Notes under the pieces: generated by a model | What the model was told of the DNA's origin: nothing | Database searches by the model: none | What the model saw: the letters and a program-made list of their open reading frames with translations, nothing else | Made by a program: the position numbers and the translations under genes | Assembly: GCF_012844455.2 (NCBI RefSeq) | Contig: NZ_JABBCQ020000001.1 | Span: 372,001 to 436,000 of the forward strand | DNA from: Comamonas suwonensis | Lineage (GTDB): Bacteria; Pseudomonadota; Gammaproteobacteria; Burkholderiales; Burkholderiaceae_C | Length of the DNA: 64,000 nucleotides | Reading direction: 5' to 3' | Part shown: in pieces, positions 44,905 through 55,241 of the stretch | Numbering within the stretch: position 1 is the first letter of the stretch | How the letters are laid out: each line of letters opens with the position of its first letter

Positions 44905-46158
44905 TCAGCGACTCGTCAGTGACTGGTCGAGCAGCTCTACCCAGTGCATCACAGGTACCTCGGTGCCGTTTTGCAGGTGCACGATGCAGCCCATGTTGGC
45001 AGACAGGATGGCGGCGGGTTTAGTGGGCGCAAAAGGCTCATCCAGTGCGGCAATCTTGCGGTCGCGCAGCTGGTGGGAGATTTCGGGTTGCAGCACCGAA
45101 TAAGTCCCTGCCGAGCCGCAGCACAGGTGGGATTCGGTACGCGCCACGCGCACGTCAAAGCCTAACTCGCGCAAAGCACCTTCCACGCCGCCGCGCAGCT
45201 TCTGACCGTGTTGCAGTGTGCAGGGCGCGTGATAGGCCACAGGGGCGCTGGGTGTGCTGATCTGGCCCTTGAGCTGGCTGACCAGCCCGGGCAGCATTTG
45301 CGGCAGCAGCTCGCTCAGGTCGCGGGTCAGCGTGCTGATGCGTGCTGCCTTGTCCGCGTACTGGGCATCGTGCCTGAGCAGATGGCCGTATTCCTTGACG
45401 GTGGCGCCACAGCCCGAGGCATTCATCACAATGGCCTCGACAGCACCACTTTCCACCAGCGGCCACCAGGCATCGATATTGGCGCGCATCTGCGCCTTGC
45501 CGCCTTCCTGGTCGTTGAGGTGAAACTTCACCGCGCCGCAGCAACCGGCGTTGCCCGCAATCACGGTCTGTACGCCGGCCGCATCCAGCACGCGGGCCGT
45601 GGCGTAGTTGATGCGCGGCATCATCGCGGGCTGCACGCAACCCGCCAGCAGCAGTACCTTGCGGGCATGTTCACGGATGGGCCAGACACCGGTCTCCTGC
45701 GCTGCGGGAATTTTCTCAGCCAGCGATGCCGGTAGCAGGCCCTTTACAGCCCGGCCTGCTTTCAAGGCGGGAGCGAACAGAGGCGACGTCATGCCTTCCT
45801 TGAGCAGCCAGCGTTGCAGTTTTTCGCCCGCAGGGCGCGGCACCTGCTCATCCACAATCTTGCGGCCAATATCGACCAGATGGCCGTACTGCACACCGCT
45901 GGGGCAGGTGGATTCGCAGTTGCGGCAAGTCAGGCAGCGATCCAGGTGCTGCTGTGTGGAGCGCGTGGGGGTCTGGCCTTCCAGCACCTGCTTGATGAGG
46001 TAGATGCGGCCGCGCGGTCCATCCAGTTCATCACCTAGCGTCTGATAGGTGGGGCAGGTGGCAGTGCAAAAGCCGCAGTGCACGCATTTGCGCAAAATGG
46101 CTTCGGCCTCCAGCCCTTCGGGTGTGGCGCGGTATTCGGGGGCGAGATTGGTTTGCAT
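44905..46158 (-). CDS. glcF: Glycolate oxidase iron-sulfur subunit
   Basis: Encodes 417 residues from the ATG at 46158. Two [4Fe-4S] motifs occur near the N-terminus: CVHCGFCTATCPTY and CLTCRNCESTCPSG. Two CCG domains follow (NAGCCGAVKFH, SHLCCGSAGTY). GlcF passes electrons from the flavin subunits of glycolate oxidase to the membrane. The gene begins 16 bases after glcE. No glcD lies upstream. Confidence 0.94.
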   Translation of the reverse strand: MQTNLAPEYRATPEGLEAEAILRKCVHCGFCTATCPTYQTLGDELDGPRGRIYLIKQVLEGQTPTRSTQQHLDRCLTCRNCESTCPSGVQYGHLVDIGRKIVDEQVPRPAGEKLQRWLLKEGMTSPLFAPALKAGRAVKGLLPASLAEKIPAAQETGVWPIREHARKVLLLAGCVQPAMMPRINYATARVLDAAGVQTVIAGNAGCCGAVKFHLNDQEGGKAQMRANIDAWWPLVESGAVEAIVMNASGCGATVKEYGHLLRHDAQYADKAARISTLTRDLSELLPQMLPGLVSQLKGQISTPSAPVAYHAPCTLQHGQKLRGGVEGALRELGFDVRVARTESHLCCGSAGTYSVLQPEISHQLRDRKIAALDEPFAPTKPAAILSANMGCIVHLQNGTEVPVMHWVELLDQSLTSR

Positions 46159-46174
46159 GGGTTGACTCCTGTTC

Positions 46175-47323
46175 TTACCAATTCGCCGACAGTCGGCCCA
46201 CGTTGAGAATGCCCGCCGGGTCAAATGCCTGCTTGAGCCGGGCATGCAGCAGGGCCGATGTGCGGCCTGCCGCACTTCTTTGTGCGTGGGCATCAAAATC
46301 GCTTGTAGCGCTTATCTGATTTGTGCTTTCAGCTCTTAAAAGCGAAGCAGAACCGCCTGCTGCATGGGCTAGTTGCTGCAATGCCCCCGCGGACGAACGC
46401 GGTGCCTGCACCCAGCGCTGCGCGCCATGCCAGTCGATGAACGGGCCTTTGGCCTCGGGCGGCAACTGCAGCGGCGCGGTGGTCGCGGGGACCGACAAAC
46501 GCCACAGACAATGCTCGGCAGCGCGCTGCTGAAACCATGGCAGGCTCAGGTCGCGGCTAGCGCTCCAGTCTGCGGCCACGGTATCGCTGTCCAGCCGCTC
46601 GCCGCCCAGGCGCAAGATGGCGGCCTGTACGGCAGCACGCGCACCGCGCAGGCGCAGGTACAGCGTGCCTTTGCCATCTTCCTCCAGCCAATTGCTGGCG
46701 TTCAGCGGAAGGGGCTGGCCGCCCCAGTGGTTGAGCCAGTCCAGCGCCTGCTGCTGGCTGCAGCTGTCAAAGCGCAGTGTGGCTTCGGCCGGTGCCACGG
46801 GCAGCACTTTGAGGCTGACCTCGGTCATCACCCCCAGCGTGCCCCAGCTGCCTGCCATGAGGCGGGATACGTCGTAGCCCGCGACGTTCTTCATGACCTG
46901 GCCGCCATAGCGCAGTACTTCGCCCTGGCCGTTGATCATCTCCAGCCCCAGCACAAAGTCTCGCACCGCTCCCACATTGGCGCGTGATGGACCGGACAGG
47001 CCTGCGGCCACCATGCCGCCCACAGTGCTGGCTGCGCCAAAGTGCGGTGGCTCAAAGGCCAGACACTGGCCTTGGGCTGCCAGCAGGGCCTCCAGCTCAG
47101 CCAGCGGTGTGCCGGCCAGAGCGGTGGCGACCAGCTCGCTGGGCTCGTAACTGACGATGCCGTTGAGTGTGTGTGTAGAAAGTGGCTCGCCTTGCAGGCG
47201 CAGGCCATAGAAGTCTTTGCTGCCGCCACCGCAGATGCGCAGAGGGGTCTTGTCACTGGCAGCGGCGCGTATGCGGTCGCTGATGTCTTTGATGGGGCGG
47301 GTGGCTGAATCCATGGCTTGCAT
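46175..47323 (-). CDS. glcE: Glycolate oxidase FAD-binding subunit
   Basis: Encodes 382 residues with GGAG upstream. FAD_binding_4 features: FEPPHFGAASTVGGMVAAGLS and YGGQVMKNVAGYDVSRLMAGSWGTLGV. The ending LKQAFDPAGILNVGRL is typical of GlcE. GlcE with GlcD and GlcF oxidises glycolate to glyoxylate. Between about residues 328 and 344 is a stretch (STNQISATSDFDAHAQ) absent from what I know of the family; the DNA underneath matches the family A intergenic repeat in reverse. The frame stays open, so the protein may still work. Confidence 0.92.
   Translation of the reverse strand: MQAMDSATRPIKDISDRIRAAASDKTPLRICGGGSKDFYGLRLQGEPLSTHTLNGIVSYEPSELVATALAGTPLAELEALLAAQGQCLAFEPPHFGAASTVGGMVAAGLSGPSRANVGAVRDFVLGLEMINGQGEVLRYGGQVMKNVAGYDVSRLMAGSWGTLGVMTEVSLKVLPVAPAEATLRFDSCSQQQALDWLNHWGGQPLPLNASNWLEEDGKGTLYLRLRGARAAVQAAILRLGGERLDSDTVAADWSASRDLSLPWFQQRAAEHCLWRLSVPATTAPLQLPPEAKGPFIDWHGAQRWVQAPRSSAGALQQLAHAAGGSASLLRAESTNQISATSDFDAHAQRSAAGRTSALLHARLKQAFDPAGILNVGRLSANW
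46291..46343 (+). repeat. Family A repeat copy inside the glcE coding region
   Basis: CATCAAAATCGCTTGTAGCG, then CTTATCTGATTTGTGCTTTC and AGCTCTTAAA. Its reverse complement aligns with the copies at 37901 and 41673 (AGCTG...ATAAGCGCTA...TTTTGAT). It is read as protein without a stop. Confidence 0.6.
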
Positions 47324-47388
47324 GGTAGCTGGGCTCCCTGCTTGTCAGCGATGCATCGCTTTTGATTTTTTTGAAAAGCAGGTGTGAA

Positions 47389-47419
47389 TAAAAAAGCCCC
47401 GCAGCTTGCACTGCGGGGC
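47389..47419 (-). terminator. Terminator after amtB (minus strand)
   Basis: Perfect 9-bp stem GCCCCGCAG/CTGCGGGGC with a 6-base loop; on the minus strand it is followed by TTTTTT. It lies about 50 bases beyond the amtB stop. Confidence 0.9.
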
Positions 47420-47449
47420 AACGTAATGAAACTGAACCAGTGGAAAGAA

Positions 47450-47473
47450 GCGGCTAGCGCCTCTGGGGGTTAA
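47450..47473 (-). repeat. Post-stop dispersed repeat, family B, copy 3 (partial)
   Basis: GCGGCTAGCGCCTCTGGGGG followed by TTAA. The end is the same as in copy 2 and again supplies the minus-strand stop codon. The outer CCCTCTCTC part is missing. Confidence 0.45.
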
Positions 47474-48822
47474 CGTGTATAGGCGACTTCTCCATGCGAG
47501 GTGATGTCCAGACCCTGGCGTTCCGACTCTTCGGAGACACGCAGGCCCACTGTCAGATCTGCAATCTTGTAGGCGACGAAGGAGACAACACCCGACCAAA
47601 CGATGGTCACCAGCACGCTCTCGACCTGCACCCACACTTGGTGTGCCATGTTGTAGCCTTCGGGTTCGATACCGCCCAGACCCTTGGCGCAGAACACGCC
47701 GGTCAGGATGGCACCCAGAATCCCGCCCACTCCGTGCACGCCGAAGACGTCGCAGACATCGTCCACCTTCAGCAGGCGCTTCAGACCCGAAACACCCCAC
47801 AGGCACAGAGGGCCGGCGATGATGCCCATGACGATCGAGCCCATGGGGCCGACAAAGCCAGCGGCAGGCGTGATCGTCACCAGACCCGCCACCGCACCCG
47901 AGGCCGCACCCAGCATTGAAGCCTTGCCGCGGTGCAGCGCTTCAGCGGTAATCCAGGCAATGGCGGCTGCGCCAGTGGCCAGAATGGTGTTGATGAAGGC
48001 CAGACCCGCAATGCCGTTGGCGGCACCGGCAGAGCCGGCGTTGAAGCCGAACCAGCCCACCCACAGCAGGGATGCACCCACCATGGTCAGCGTCAGGCTG
48101 TGGGGTGGCAGGGCTTCTTTTCCAAAGCCAATGCGCTTGCCCAGCATGTAGGCACCGACCAGACCGGCGACAGCGGCGTTGATGTGCACCACGGTGCCAC
48201 CGGCAAAGTCCAGCGCGCCATCGGCACCCAGCAAACCACCGCCCCACACCATGTGTGCCATGGGGATGTAGCTGAAGGTGAACCACAGCACGGAGAAGAT
48301 GATCACGGCCGCGAACTTGATGCGCTCGGCAAAGGCTCCCACGATCAGCGCCACGGTGATGGCGGCGAAGGTGGACTGGAAGGCCACGAACACATACTCG
48401 GGAATGGTCTTGAGCATGGACGACAGCGTGTCAGGCGTGATGCCCATGAGAAACAGCTTGTCGAAGTTGGCGAAGAACTTGCCTTCGCCACCAAAGGCCA
48501 GCGAGTAGCCGTAGATGGCCCACAGCACGGTGATCAGCGAGAAGATCACAAACACCTGTGCCAGCACAGACAACATGTTCTTGCTGCGCACCAGACCGCC
48601 GTAGAACAGCGCCAGGCCGGGGATGACCATCAATATCACCAGCATGGTCGAGGTCAGCATCCAGGCGGTGTCGCCTGCGCTCAGGGTCGGCACCGCTTCG
48701 ACTGCCGCAGCGACCGCAGGGGCGGCGGCGGTGGCAGCAGTTGCAGCTTCCTGTGCAAAACCAGTTGCACCGGCTGCCAGCAGACCTAATCCAAGGCCTG
48801 CACTTAAAAGTTTTTTGGTCAT
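47470..48822 (-). CDS. amtB: Ammonium transporter AmtB
   Basis: Encodes 450 residues from the ATG at 48822. A cleavable signal peptide (LLAAGATGFAQ) and an Ala-rich spacer precede eleven membrane helices. Motifs: VIPGLALFYGGLVRSKN, AFQSTFAAITVALIVGAFAER with the gate phenylalanine, GGTVVHINAAVAG and DVFGVHGVGGILGA with the twin histidines. It takes up ammonium and is gated by GlnK, encoded 40 bases upstream in the same operon. The end GLDITSHGE is conserved for GlnK contact. Confidence 0.96.
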   Translation of the reverse strand: MTKKLLSAGLGLGLLAAGATGFAQEAATAATAAAPAVAAAVEAVPTLSAGDTAWMLTSTMLVILMVIPGLALFYGGLVRSKNMLSVLAQVFVIFSLITVLWAIYGYSLAFGGEGKFFANFDKLFLMGITPDTLSSMLKTIPEYVFVAFQSTFAAITVALIVGAFAERIKFAAVIIFSVLWFTFSYIPMAHMVWGGGLLGADGALDFAGGTVVHINAAVAGLVGAYMLGKRIGFGKEALPPHSLTLTMVGASLLWVGWFGFNAGSAGAANGIAGLAFINTILATGAAAIAWITAEALHRGKASMLGAASGAVAGLVTITPAAGFVGPMGSIVMGIIAGPLCLWGVSGLKRLLKVDDVCDVFGVHGVGGILGAILTGVFCAKGLGGIEPEGYNMAHQVWVQVESVLVTIVWSGVVSFVAYKIADLTVGLRVSEESERQGLDITSHGEVAYTR

Positions 48823-48862
48823 GGCAATCTTTCTAAAACGGGTTCCAGAGCGGCGGTGGCCT

Positions 48863-49971
<1,109 letters not shown>

Positions 49972-50013
49972 TCAGGGTTCCTCCGGTTTGAAAATTCTTT
50001 TAGACAATCTTTC

Positions 50014-50032
50014 AAAGCATGGACCGTGCCAA
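50014..50032 (-). promoter_or_regulatory. Sigma-54-type promoter of torF-glnK-amtB
   Basis: The minus strand reads TTGGCACGGTCCATGCTTT, with GG and GC exactly 10 bases apart and a full TGGCAC element. It ends 43 bases before the torF start. Two NtrC-like sites lie further upstream. Confidence 0.75.
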
Positions 50033-50147
50033 GTCTTGAGTCAGTGCTGAAAATTCAGATGATTTACGCTGTTTTCGCAATACCGACAGGCGATTGAAGC
50101 TATCAATTTAAGAGGGTCGTGGCTCTTGATGCCTATGCCGATGTCAT

Positions 50148-50162
50148 GCACCAAATTGGAGC
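50148..50162. promoter_or_regulatory. NtrC-like enhancer site 1
   Basis: GCACCAAATTGGAGC matches the NtrC consensus GCACCATATTGGTGC with two differences. It lies about 120 bases upstream of the sigma-54 element. Confidence 0.6.
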
Positions 50163-50210
50163 TGCTTAAATTTTTAGCACCAATGTTTCTTAACGTAAGC
50201 CTCTGTGGCT

Positions 50211-50225
50211 GCACTGTTCTGGTGC
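50211..50225. promoter_or_regulatory. NtrC-like enhancer site 2
   Basis: GCACTGTTCTGGTGC has perfect GCAC-N7-GTGC arms, extended to TGCAC/GTGCA. It lies about 180 bases upstream of the sigma-54 element and 100 before the comM start. The rest of the 355-base gap holds no gene that I can support. Confidence 0.6.
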
Positions 50226-50326
50226 AATTCAGGTGAGAAGTGTCCTGCAGGCCATGACCGCAATCTCTGGCGCCCTTGCCACGGCTTGGCGATACTGGTG
50301 CATCGCGCTCCATCAACGAGGTGCCT

Positions 50327-51868
50327 ATGGGTCTGGCTCTGGTTCAAAGTCGTGCCCTGCTGGGTTTGCAGGCACCGAGTGTTACGGTTGAAGTCCATCT
50401 GGCCAACGGCTTGCCGTCGTTCACGCTGGTGGGTTTGGCGGACATCGAAGTCAAAGAAGCCCGGGAGCGCGTGCGCGCTGCCATCGTGAATGCAGGGCTG
50501 GAATTTCCCAACAACAAAAGAATCACCGTCAACCTTGCTCCGGCGGACTTGCCCAAAGACTCCGGCCGGTTTGACTTGCCGATTGCGCTGGGCATTCTGG
50601 CCGCCAGCGGGCAGATTGAAGCGGCCAAGCTCGTCGACTATGAGTTTGCCGGCGAGCTGTCTTTGACCGGTGCCCTGCGCCCGGTACGCGGCGCGCTGGC
50701 GACAGCGCTGGCTCTGCAACGCCAGCAGCACAACGTGCGGCTGGTGCTGCCGCCCGAAAGTGCGCAGGAAGCGGCGTTTGTTCCTGCTATTGAAGTCTTC
50801 AGCGCCCGGCATTTGCTGGATGTGGTCAAGCAGTTCATGGCCCACGATGCGCCGCCACCCCAGGCCGACGAAGAGGCATCGGGTGGCTGGCAGCAGGTGC
50901 AGCCCAGACCTGCGGTGGCTGCTCCGTCAGCATTGGACCTGCGCGAAGTGCGCGGCCAGATGCAGGCCAAGCGTGCTCTTGAAATTGCAGCAGCTGGCGC
51001 TCATGGGGTCCTGATGATCGGCCCGCCGGGCTCCGGAAAATCCATGCTGGCTCAGCGCTTTGCCGCCTTGCTGCCCGCCATGACCGACGAAGAAGCGCTG
51101 GAAGCCGCTGCCATTGCCAGCCTCAGCGGCCGCTTTACGCCAGAGCGATGGCGGCAGCGACCCTTTGCCTCACCCCATCACACAGCCAGCGCTGTGGCGT
51201 TGGTCGGCGGTGGCTCTCCCCCTAAGCCGGGCGAGATCTCTTATGCCCATTGCGGGGCGCTGTTTCTGGATGAGCTGCCTGAATTCGCCAGAAGCGCTTT
51301 GGAGGCCTTGAGAGAGCCGCTGGAAACCGGGCACATCACCGTGGTACGAGCGGCGCAGCGGGCGGAATTCCCCGCACGCTTTCAGCTGGTCGCGGCCATG
51401 AACCCTTGCCCCTGCGGTTATTGGGGCTCACGTGTGCGTGCCTGCCGCTGCACGCCCGATCAGGTCTCGCGCTACCAGGCGCGTATCAGCGGACCGCTGC
51501 TCGATCGCATCGATCTGCATGTAGAAGTCGCGGCTCTGCCGCCCCAAGAGCTGCTGGCTGCGCCTGAGGGAGAGAGCAGCACGGAGGTTCAGCAACGCGT
51601 CAGCGCGGCGCGTGAAAAGGCGTTGCAGCGCCAGGGCTCGCCCAACCACCAGTTGCATGGCGCTCAGCTGGATGCGCATTTGCAGCTGGAGCCGCAAGCG
51701 CTGGCGTTCGCCCACAAAGCCGCCGAGAAGCTGGGCTGGTCGGCACGCGGCACGCACCGGGCCTTGAAAGTAGCGCGAACCATTGCGGATCTGGCGGGGT
51801 CAGACGCGATCACGCAGGCGCATGTGGCCGAGGCCTTGCAATACCGCCGAGCCTTGATGCAGAACTAG
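50327..51868 (+). CDS. comM: ComM/YifB-family Mg-chelatase-like AAA+ ATPase
   Basis: Encodes 513 residues (E. coli YifB 506) from the ATG at 50327, with CGAGG five bases upstream. An N-terminal Lon-like (ChlI) domain (about 20-145) precedes the AAA+ core: Walker A GPPGSGKSM, Walker B ALFLDELPEF, sensor AAMNPCPCG and a cysteine cluster (NPCPCGYWG ... RACRC). ComM is a hexameric helicase that promotes branch migration during integration of transforming DNA. It stands alone. Confidence 0.95.
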   Translation: MGLALVQSRALLGLQAPSVTVEVHLANGLPSFTLVGLADIEVKEARERVRAAIVNAGLEFPNNKRITVNLAPADLPKDSGRFDLPIALGILAASGQIEAAKLVDYEFAGELSLTGALRPVRGALATALALQRQQHNVRLVLPPESAQEAAFVPAIEVFSARHLLDVVKQFMAHDAPPPQADEEASGGWQQVQPRPAVAAPSALDLREVRGQMQAKRALEIAAAGAHGVLMIGPPGSGKSMLAQRFAALLPAMTDEEALEAAAIASLSGRFTPERWRQRPFASPHHTASAVALVGGGSPPKPGEISYAHCGALFLDELPEFARSALEALREPLETGHITVVRAAQRAEFPARFQLVAAMNPCPCGYWGSRVRACRCTPDQVSRYQARISGPLLDRIDLHVEVAALPPQELLAAPEGESSTEVQQRVSAAREKALQRQGSPNHQLHGAQLDAHLQLEPQALAFAHKAAEKLGWSARGTHRALKVARTIADLAGSDAITQAHVAEALQYRRALMQN

Positions 51869-51968
51869 GCTCTGAGAACATCCACTGAATCATTGGGCAT
51901 GATGATGTGGCTGCTGCGTTAACGATTGGCATTTGACGCTTGCCGTCCATTTCTACAGGATTGAGTTT

Positions 51969-53159
51969 GTGATTCAGCGTGAAGAAATTCCTCTTTTACT
52001 CACCGGCTTCATGGCCACGCTCAGCGGTGTGGGGCTGGCACGCTTTGCCTATACGGCGTTGATGCCGCAAATGGTGCATGCCGGCTGGTTCAGCGGCGAG
52101 CAGGTGGCTTATCTGGGTGCAGCCAATCTGTTGGGCTACTTGATAGGTGCATTGGCCGCCGCGCCACTGGCAGAGCGCATGGGCGCTCTACGCGTGCTGG
52201 TGGTTTGCTGGGTTGCCGTGATGCTGAGCTTTGCCGCGTGTAGCTTTCCCCAGCCCATGGCGCTGTTCTTTGTCTGGCGTTTGATCTCCGGCATTGCAGG
52301 CGCAGCGCTCATGGTGCTGGGCCCGTCGGTCGCCATGTCAGCCGCCGCTCCCCAGCGACGAGCCACTCTGGGGCCGCTGATGTTTTGCGGCATCGGCGTG
52401 GGGGCGTTGCTGGCCGCGACGCTGGTGCCCATGTTTGCGCGCAGCAGCCTGAGTGCCGTGTGGTGGGCGCTGACCGCGCTGTGCGCCGTGGCCCTGTGGT
52501 CTGGCTGGCGCGCGGCGCGCCAGATTCATCCCCATGCACCCGTCGCCATTACGCCCACTGCTACTGCTACCGCGGCTGTGCCCGCTCGGTCGCTATGGAG
52601 TGCGGCGGTCATTCTGGTCTTCCTCGCCTATACCTGCGATGCCTTTGGCTTTGTGCCGCACACCGTGTTCTGGGTGGACTATCTGGACCGTGAGCTGCAT
52701 CTGGGCGCGGGCTACGCATCCACGCAGTGGGCGTTTTTCGGGCTGGGTGCCACGGCAGGGCCGTTATGTGCTGCCTACTGCGCCACGCGCTGGGGCTGGT
52801 GGGGCACGACTACCGGCGCTTACGCCATCAAGGCCGTGGCCATTGGTATGCCGCTGGTCTGGGTGGGCTTTGCTGAGCATGCCGTGTCGGGCTTTCTGGT
52901 GGGGGCGCTGTCGCCGGGTATGGCGGCCATCACCTCGGGCTATCTCATGCAATTGATCGGCCCTGCGCAGCACAAAAAAATGTGGGGCTATGCCACGGCA
53001 GCCTTTGCGCTGCTGCAGGCCACGGCCGGTTATCTGATGGCCTTTATCTACGCGCAGACCGGCAGCTACCGCAGCCTGTTTGTACTGGGCTGCACGGCGC
53101 TGGCGCTGGGCGCGCTGCTGGTGGCCTGCAGCCGTCTTGCACGCAGCGAAACGGTTTGA
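51969..53159 (+). CDS. YbfB/YjiJ-family MFS transporter
   Basis: Encodes 396 residues from a GTG at 51969 with AGGA eight bases upstream; a TTG at 51933 lacks a ribosome site. About twelve helices. The family pattern is GFMATLSGVGLARFAYTALMP, then YLGAANLLGYLIGALAA. The substrate is unknown. Six bases separate it from the nitronate monooxygenase-like gene, so the two are likely co-transcribed. Confidence 0.87.
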   Translation: MIQREEIPLLLTGFMATLSGVGLARFAYTALMPQMVHAGWFSGEQVAYLGAANLLGYLIGALAAAPLAERMGALRVLVVCWVAVMLSFAACSFPQPMALFFVWRLISGIAGAALMVLGPSVAMSAAAPQRRATLGPLMFCGIGVGALLAATLVPMFARSSLSAVWWALTALCAVALWSGWRAARQIHPHAPVAITPTATATAAVPARSLWSAAVILVFLAYTCDAFGFVPHTVFWVDYLDRELHLGAGYASTQWAFFGLGATAGPLCAAYCATRWGWWGTTTGAYAIKAVAIGMPLVWVGFAEHAVSGFLVGALSPGMAAITSGYLMQLIGPAQHKKMWGYATAAFALLQATAGYLMAFIYAQTGSYRSLFVLGCTALALGALLVACSRLARSETV

Positions 53160-53165
53160 CTTTTG

Positions 53166-54248
53166 ATGAGCAATGCAATGAAAAATACCGCAACATGGAT
53201 GACCCGTCTGGGTCTGCAGCATCCCATTATTCAGGCCCCCATGGCGGGCACTTCCACACCGCAACTGGCCGCTGCTGTCAGCAATGCTGGCGCATTGGGA
53301 TCGGTCGGAATTGGCGCTTATGGCGTTGAGCAGGCGCAGCAGCATATTGCGCAGACACAGGCGCTGACCAGCGGCCCGTTCAACGTGAATCTGTTCTGCC
53401 ACCAGACCGCTGCCTCAGACGTGCAGCGCGAAGCCGCATGGCTTGACTATCTGGCACCAGAGTTTGCACGCCTGGGTGCGCCCCAGCCTGCGGGCCTGCG
53501 CCGCATCTACAACTCTGCCGTGGGCAATGCACCGCTGCAAGCCATGGTGCTGGCCCAGAAGCCTGCGGTGGTCAGCTTTCACTTTGGCCTGCCTGAGCAG
53601 CAATTTATCGACGCGCTGCGCGCTGCAGGCATCATCACGCTGGCCTGCGCGACCCGTCTGGATGAAGCACGCCAGATCGAGCAGGCTGGCGTGGATGTCA
53701 TCGTGGCGCAGGGTATGGAGGCGGGCGGCCATCGTGGCAGCTTTGTGCCTGAGGATGACCGGCTGATGGGTACTTTCGCGCTGGTGCAGATTCTGGCGCG
53801 CGAATGCTGTCTGCCCGTGGTGGCTGCGGGCGGCATCATGAATGGCGCTGGCATTGCCGCCGCGCTGGAGCTGGGTGCTTGCGCCGTGCAAATGGGCACG
53901 GCCTTTATTTTGTGCCCGGAGTCCGCCGCCAGCCCCGCGTATCGCTCGCAGTTGCAGGGGCCGGATGCCCATCACACCGCGATTACGGCCGCCATTTCGG
54001 GACGTTCAGCGCGCGGCATGTTCAACCGCCTGCACCAACTGGGCCGCGAGTATGCTCAGCCCTTGCCGGCCTACCCCATGGTTTATGACGCGGGTAAGGC
54101 GCTGCATCAGGCGGCAAGTGTGCAAAGCAGCAGCGATTACGCCGCGCACTGGGCGGGTCAGGGCGCTCCGCTGGTGCGAGCCATGCCTGCCGCAGAACTG
54201 GTGCAGACGCTGGCTCAGGAATGGCATCAATCACTTCAAAGAATGTAG
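53166..54248 (+). CDS. Nitronate monooxygenase-like FMN enzyme (2-nitropropane dioxygenase family)
   Basis: Encodes 360 residues. TIM-barrel features: [29 protein letters not shown] at the start, [16 protein letters not shown] (FMN phosphate loop), [31 protein letters not shown] at the end. Class I NMOs oxidise toxic propionate 3-nitronate, and related enzymes reduce quinones or enoyl-CoA. It follows an MFS gene by six bases. Which substrate is used cannot be told. Confidence 0.9.
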   Translation: MSNAMKNTATWMTRLGLQHPIIQAPMAGTSTPQLAAAVSNAGALGSVGIGAYGVEQAQQHIAQTQALTSGPFNVNLFCHQTAASDVQREAAWLDYLAPEFARLGAPQPAGLRRIYNSAVGNAPLQAMVLAQKPAVVSFHFGLPEQQFIDALRAAGIITLACATRLDEARQIEQAGVDVIVAQGMEAGGHRGSFVPEDDRLMGTFALVQILARECCLPVVAAGGIMNGAGIAAALELGACAVQMGTAFILCPESAASPAYRSQLQGPDAHHTAITAAISGRSARGMFNRLHQLGREYAQPLPAYPMVYDAGKALHQAASVQSSSDYAAHWAGQGAPLVRAMPAAELVQTLAQEWHQSLQRM

Positions 54249-54288
54249 CTACCTGCGCTTGATTGCATTGCTCAACACCTGATTTTGA
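54243..54288 (+). repeat. Dispersed intergenic repeat, family A (degenerate)
   Basis: TGTAGCTACCTGCGCTTGAT followed by TGCATTGCTCAACACC and TGATTTTGA. It overlaps the end of the preceding gene; similarity to the better copies is partial. Confidence 0.35.
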
Positions 54289-54377
54289 CTGTGAGTTAAC
54301 TCTAGTCTGTACAGACGTAGCCAGCAGCCATGGCTTGACCCAGATTCATGCTATCCATAACAAGACGGAGACATGAG

Positions 54378-55235
54378 ATGAGCAAGGCATTGATCTGCGT
54401 GGTGACGGGGGCCAGCCGTGGCGTAGGCCGCGGTGTGGCGCTGGCGCTGGGCGCAGCGGGCGCAACGGTGTATGTGACGGGGCGCAGCGTGAAAGAGGGC
54501 GACTCGCCCCTGCCTGGCACCGTGGGCCAGACGGCGGCTGATGTGACGGCCGCAGGCGGCACCGGCATTGCCGTGGCCTGTGACCATGGCGACGATGCGC
54601 AGGTCGCAGCCCTGTTCGAGCGCGTGCGCCGCGAGCATGGTCGGCTGGACATTCTGGTCAACAGCGCTATTGCCATTCCCGATCAGCTGACCGAAGCCGG
54701 CCCGTTCTGGAAAAAGCCGCTGGCCATGACATCTTTGCTCGACGTGGGCCTGCGCTCCAGCTATGTGGCCTGCCATTACGCCGCAGACTTGCTGATTGCG
54801 GCGCGGGGTCTGGTGATCCATATCTCTTCCGCAGGCAGTCGCTGCTATATGCATGGCCCGGCTTACGGCGCAGGCAAGGCCGGGGCGGACAAGATGACTT
54901 TTGACATGGCCTACGACTTCAAGCCCGAGGGCGTCAGCGTGGTGGCGCTGTGGCCCGGCCTCGTCAAAACCGAGCGCTCAGAGCGGGTGTGCGCGGCAGA
55001 GCCCGACAAATACGGCGACAGCTTTGACACGGCCGAAACGCCGCAATTCATTGGCCGCGTGGTGCTGGCCCTGCATGGCGATGCAGATTGCCTGAGCAAG
55101 CGCTCTGGCGGCGTGTTCTACACCTCAGAGTTGGCCAGCCAGTACAGTGTGCAGGACATTGATGGTGCCCAGCCCCCATCACCACGTGCCTACTTTGGTG
55201 CGCCGCCAGAGTTCTGCCCGGTGGTGGTGGAGTAG
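54378..55235 (+). CDS. Short-chain dehydrogenase/reductase
   Basis: Encodes 285 residues from the ATG at 54378 (CGGAG upstream). The cofactor motif is TGASRGVGRG; the catalytic residues are in the order Ser (HISSAG), Tyr and Lys (PAYGAGKAG). The motif NNAG is replaced by NSAIA, which is seen in the DHRS1-like group. CDHGDDAQV suggests the adenosine-binding acidic site. The substrate is unknown. It meets the GIY-YIG-like gene tail to tail after 6 bases. Confidence 0.9.
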   Translation: MSKALICVVTGASRGVGRGVALALGAAGATVYVTGRSVKEGDSPLPGTVGQTAADVTAAGGTGIAVACDHGDDAQVAALFERVRREHGRLDILVNSAIAIPDQLTEAGPFWKKPLAMTSLLDVGLRSSYVACHYAADLLIAARGLVIHISSAGSRCYMHGPAYGAGKAGADKMTFDMAYDFKPEGVSVVALWPGLVKTERSERVCAAEPDKYGDSFDTAETPQFIGRVVLALHGDADCLSKRSGGVFYTSELASQYSVQDIDGAQPPSPRAYFGAPPEFCPVVVE

Positions 55236-55241
55236 GCTGGC

